The translations under genes and the position numbers were made by a program. A stretch of 7,464 nucleotides of DNA from Bacteroidales bacterium UBA6366 (GTDB lineage Bacteria; Bacteroidota; Bacteroidia; Bacteroidales; UBA932): contig DJRG01000034.1 of the NCBI GenBank assembly GCA_002438845.1, positions 1 through 7,464 on the forward strand, given 5' to 3'. This document shows, one piece after another, positions 7,146-7,464 of the stretch; the first letter of the stretch is position 1, and every line of letters starts with the position of its first letter. The notes below the pieces were generated by a model. It searched no databases, was not told the DNA's origin, and worked only from the letters and a program-made list of their open reading frames with translations.

Positions 7146-7196
7146 CGTTAAAGGAACACGATTGTCTGCGAAACTCACGTCAAAGGAACACGTTTG
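7146..7196. repeat. Direct repeat around AAAGGAACACG, 32-base period
   Basis: Two 19-base copies, 7146-7164 and 7178-7196, agree at 17 positions. Their shared centre AAAGGAACACG is at 7150-7160 and 7182-7192. The 32-base spacing is close to three helical turns, so bound proteins would lie on the same face of the DNA. The second copy carries two changes that make it part of a perfect palindrome; the first does not. It lies 13-63 bases upstream of the -33 box of the promoter at 7209-7240. Confidence 0.6.
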
Positions 7197-7200
7197 ACGT
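7177..7200. promoter_or_regulatory. Candidate operator: 8-bp palindrome upstream of the lipoprotein promoter
   Basis: ACGTCAAA (7177-7184) and TTTGACGT (7193-7200) form a perfect inverted repeat around GGAACACG. The centre is about 58 bases upstream of the predicted transcription start near 7247, immediately above the -33 box, a common position for an activator site. No regulator gene lies in the window. It could instead act only as an RNA or DNA hairpin. Confidence 0.45.
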
Positions 7201-7208
7201 TTGAAAAG

Positions 7209-7240
7209 TTGGAGCAAGATGAGGAATATGACTACCTTTG
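7209..7240 (+). promoter_or_regulatory. Promoter of the lipoprotein gene
   Basis: TTG at 7209-7211, a 21-base spacer and TACCTTTG at 7233-7240 fit the Bacteroidota promoter consensus. Transcription is expected near 7247, giving a leader of about 97 bases before the ATG at 7344. The last 30 bases of that leader are AT-rich (AATAATTATTAACAAT), as is common before starts in this phylum where Shine-Dalgarno sequences are rare. Confidence 0.7.
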
Positions 7241-7343
7241 CATGGTTTGGCGGCATGTGCTGAATTAACCTATGCAGACGATGAGATGTTTGTGAGAAAT
7301 GCACTTGTCATTCGACCGGCGAATAATTATTAACAATCATAAC

Positions 7344-7464
7344 ATGGATTTAAGAAACTATCATCATGTGCTGGCATTCGCCCTGCTCATTCTGTCGTCC
7401 GGGTCATGCGGCAAGCAGTCCGAACGGGAAGGTGATTCGGGCGGATTCCCTGCGGATCGCCTCA
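7344..7464 (+). CDS. Predicted lipoprotein, N-terminal fragment
   Basis: Only 40 codons are visible before the window ends. The start ATG 7344 gives MDLRNYHHVLAF, followed by a hydrophobic run (LAFALLILSS, residues 10-19) and Cys22 in SSGSC-GK. This is a type II signal peptide with a slightly unusual lipobox (Ser at -3, Ser at -1). After the Cys come charged and polar residues (KQSEREGDSGG), as expected for a flexible tether to the membrane; a surface-export signal is possible but not clear. The gene has its own promoter and an upstream palindrome, so it is probably a separate transcription unit from the protease. Too little is visible to name a family. Confidence 0.75.
   Translation, partial: MDLRNYHHVLAFALLILSSGSCGKQSEREGDSGGFPADRL

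Noticed and set aside
7272..7295. Seven-codon leader peptide upstream of the lipoprotein
   Set aside because: It is too short, has no regulatory codon run, and shows no terminator/antiterminator pair.

Overview
This window looks like chromosomal DNA from a member of the Bacteroidota, most likely Bacteroidales; the genus cannot be fixed from the sequence. The evidence is: two upstream regions with the phylum-specific promoter pattern (TTG, about 20 bases, TAnnTTTG), no Shine-Dalgarno sequences, a lipoprotein with a short signal peptide, and a secreted tricorn-like protease of a type common in this phylum. All genes read on the + strand.

Layout. (1) 1-1944: an M3-family zinc metallopeptidase (Dcp/oligopeptidase A type), its N-terminus cut by the window edge. 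(2) 1945-2506: a 562-base gene-free stretch dense in repeats. It holds two long hairpins with different stems but an identical 23-base core, a three-unit REP-like array between them, a short direct repeat, an evenly spaced array of GTACCAA sites in alternating orientation, and an AT-rich zone ending in a near-ideal promoter. (3) 2507-3640: a P-loop ATPase of the archaeal-ATPase (MNS/PF01637-like) kind, visibly lower in G+C than its neighbours. (4) 3675-6983: a complete, exported tricorn-like protease with beta-propellers, a charged linker, a PDZ domain and an S41 catalytic domain. (5) 6984-7343: a second gene-free stretch with another array of the same REP-like family, here folded into a large inverted repeat, then a short direct repeat plus 8-bp palindrome, and a strong promoter. 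(6) 7344-7464: the start of a predicted lipoprotein that runs off the window.

Function. The M3 peptidase and the tricorn-like protease both act on peptides: tricorn-type enzymes shorten oligopeptides, and Dcp-type M3 enzymes trim short peptides further. Their proximity suggests peptide breakdown, probably in the periplasm for the tricorn homologue. The ATPase between them shows no link to proteolysis, has its own promoter and sits beside the repeats, so it reads as an accessory insertion.

The protein genes belong to known families. The least explained parts are the intergenic structures: the shared-core hairpins, the 25/50-bp site array upstream of the ATPase, and the palindrome upstream of the lipoprotein promoter. 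No tRNA, rRNA, CRISPR array, transposase or toxin-antitoxin pair was found.
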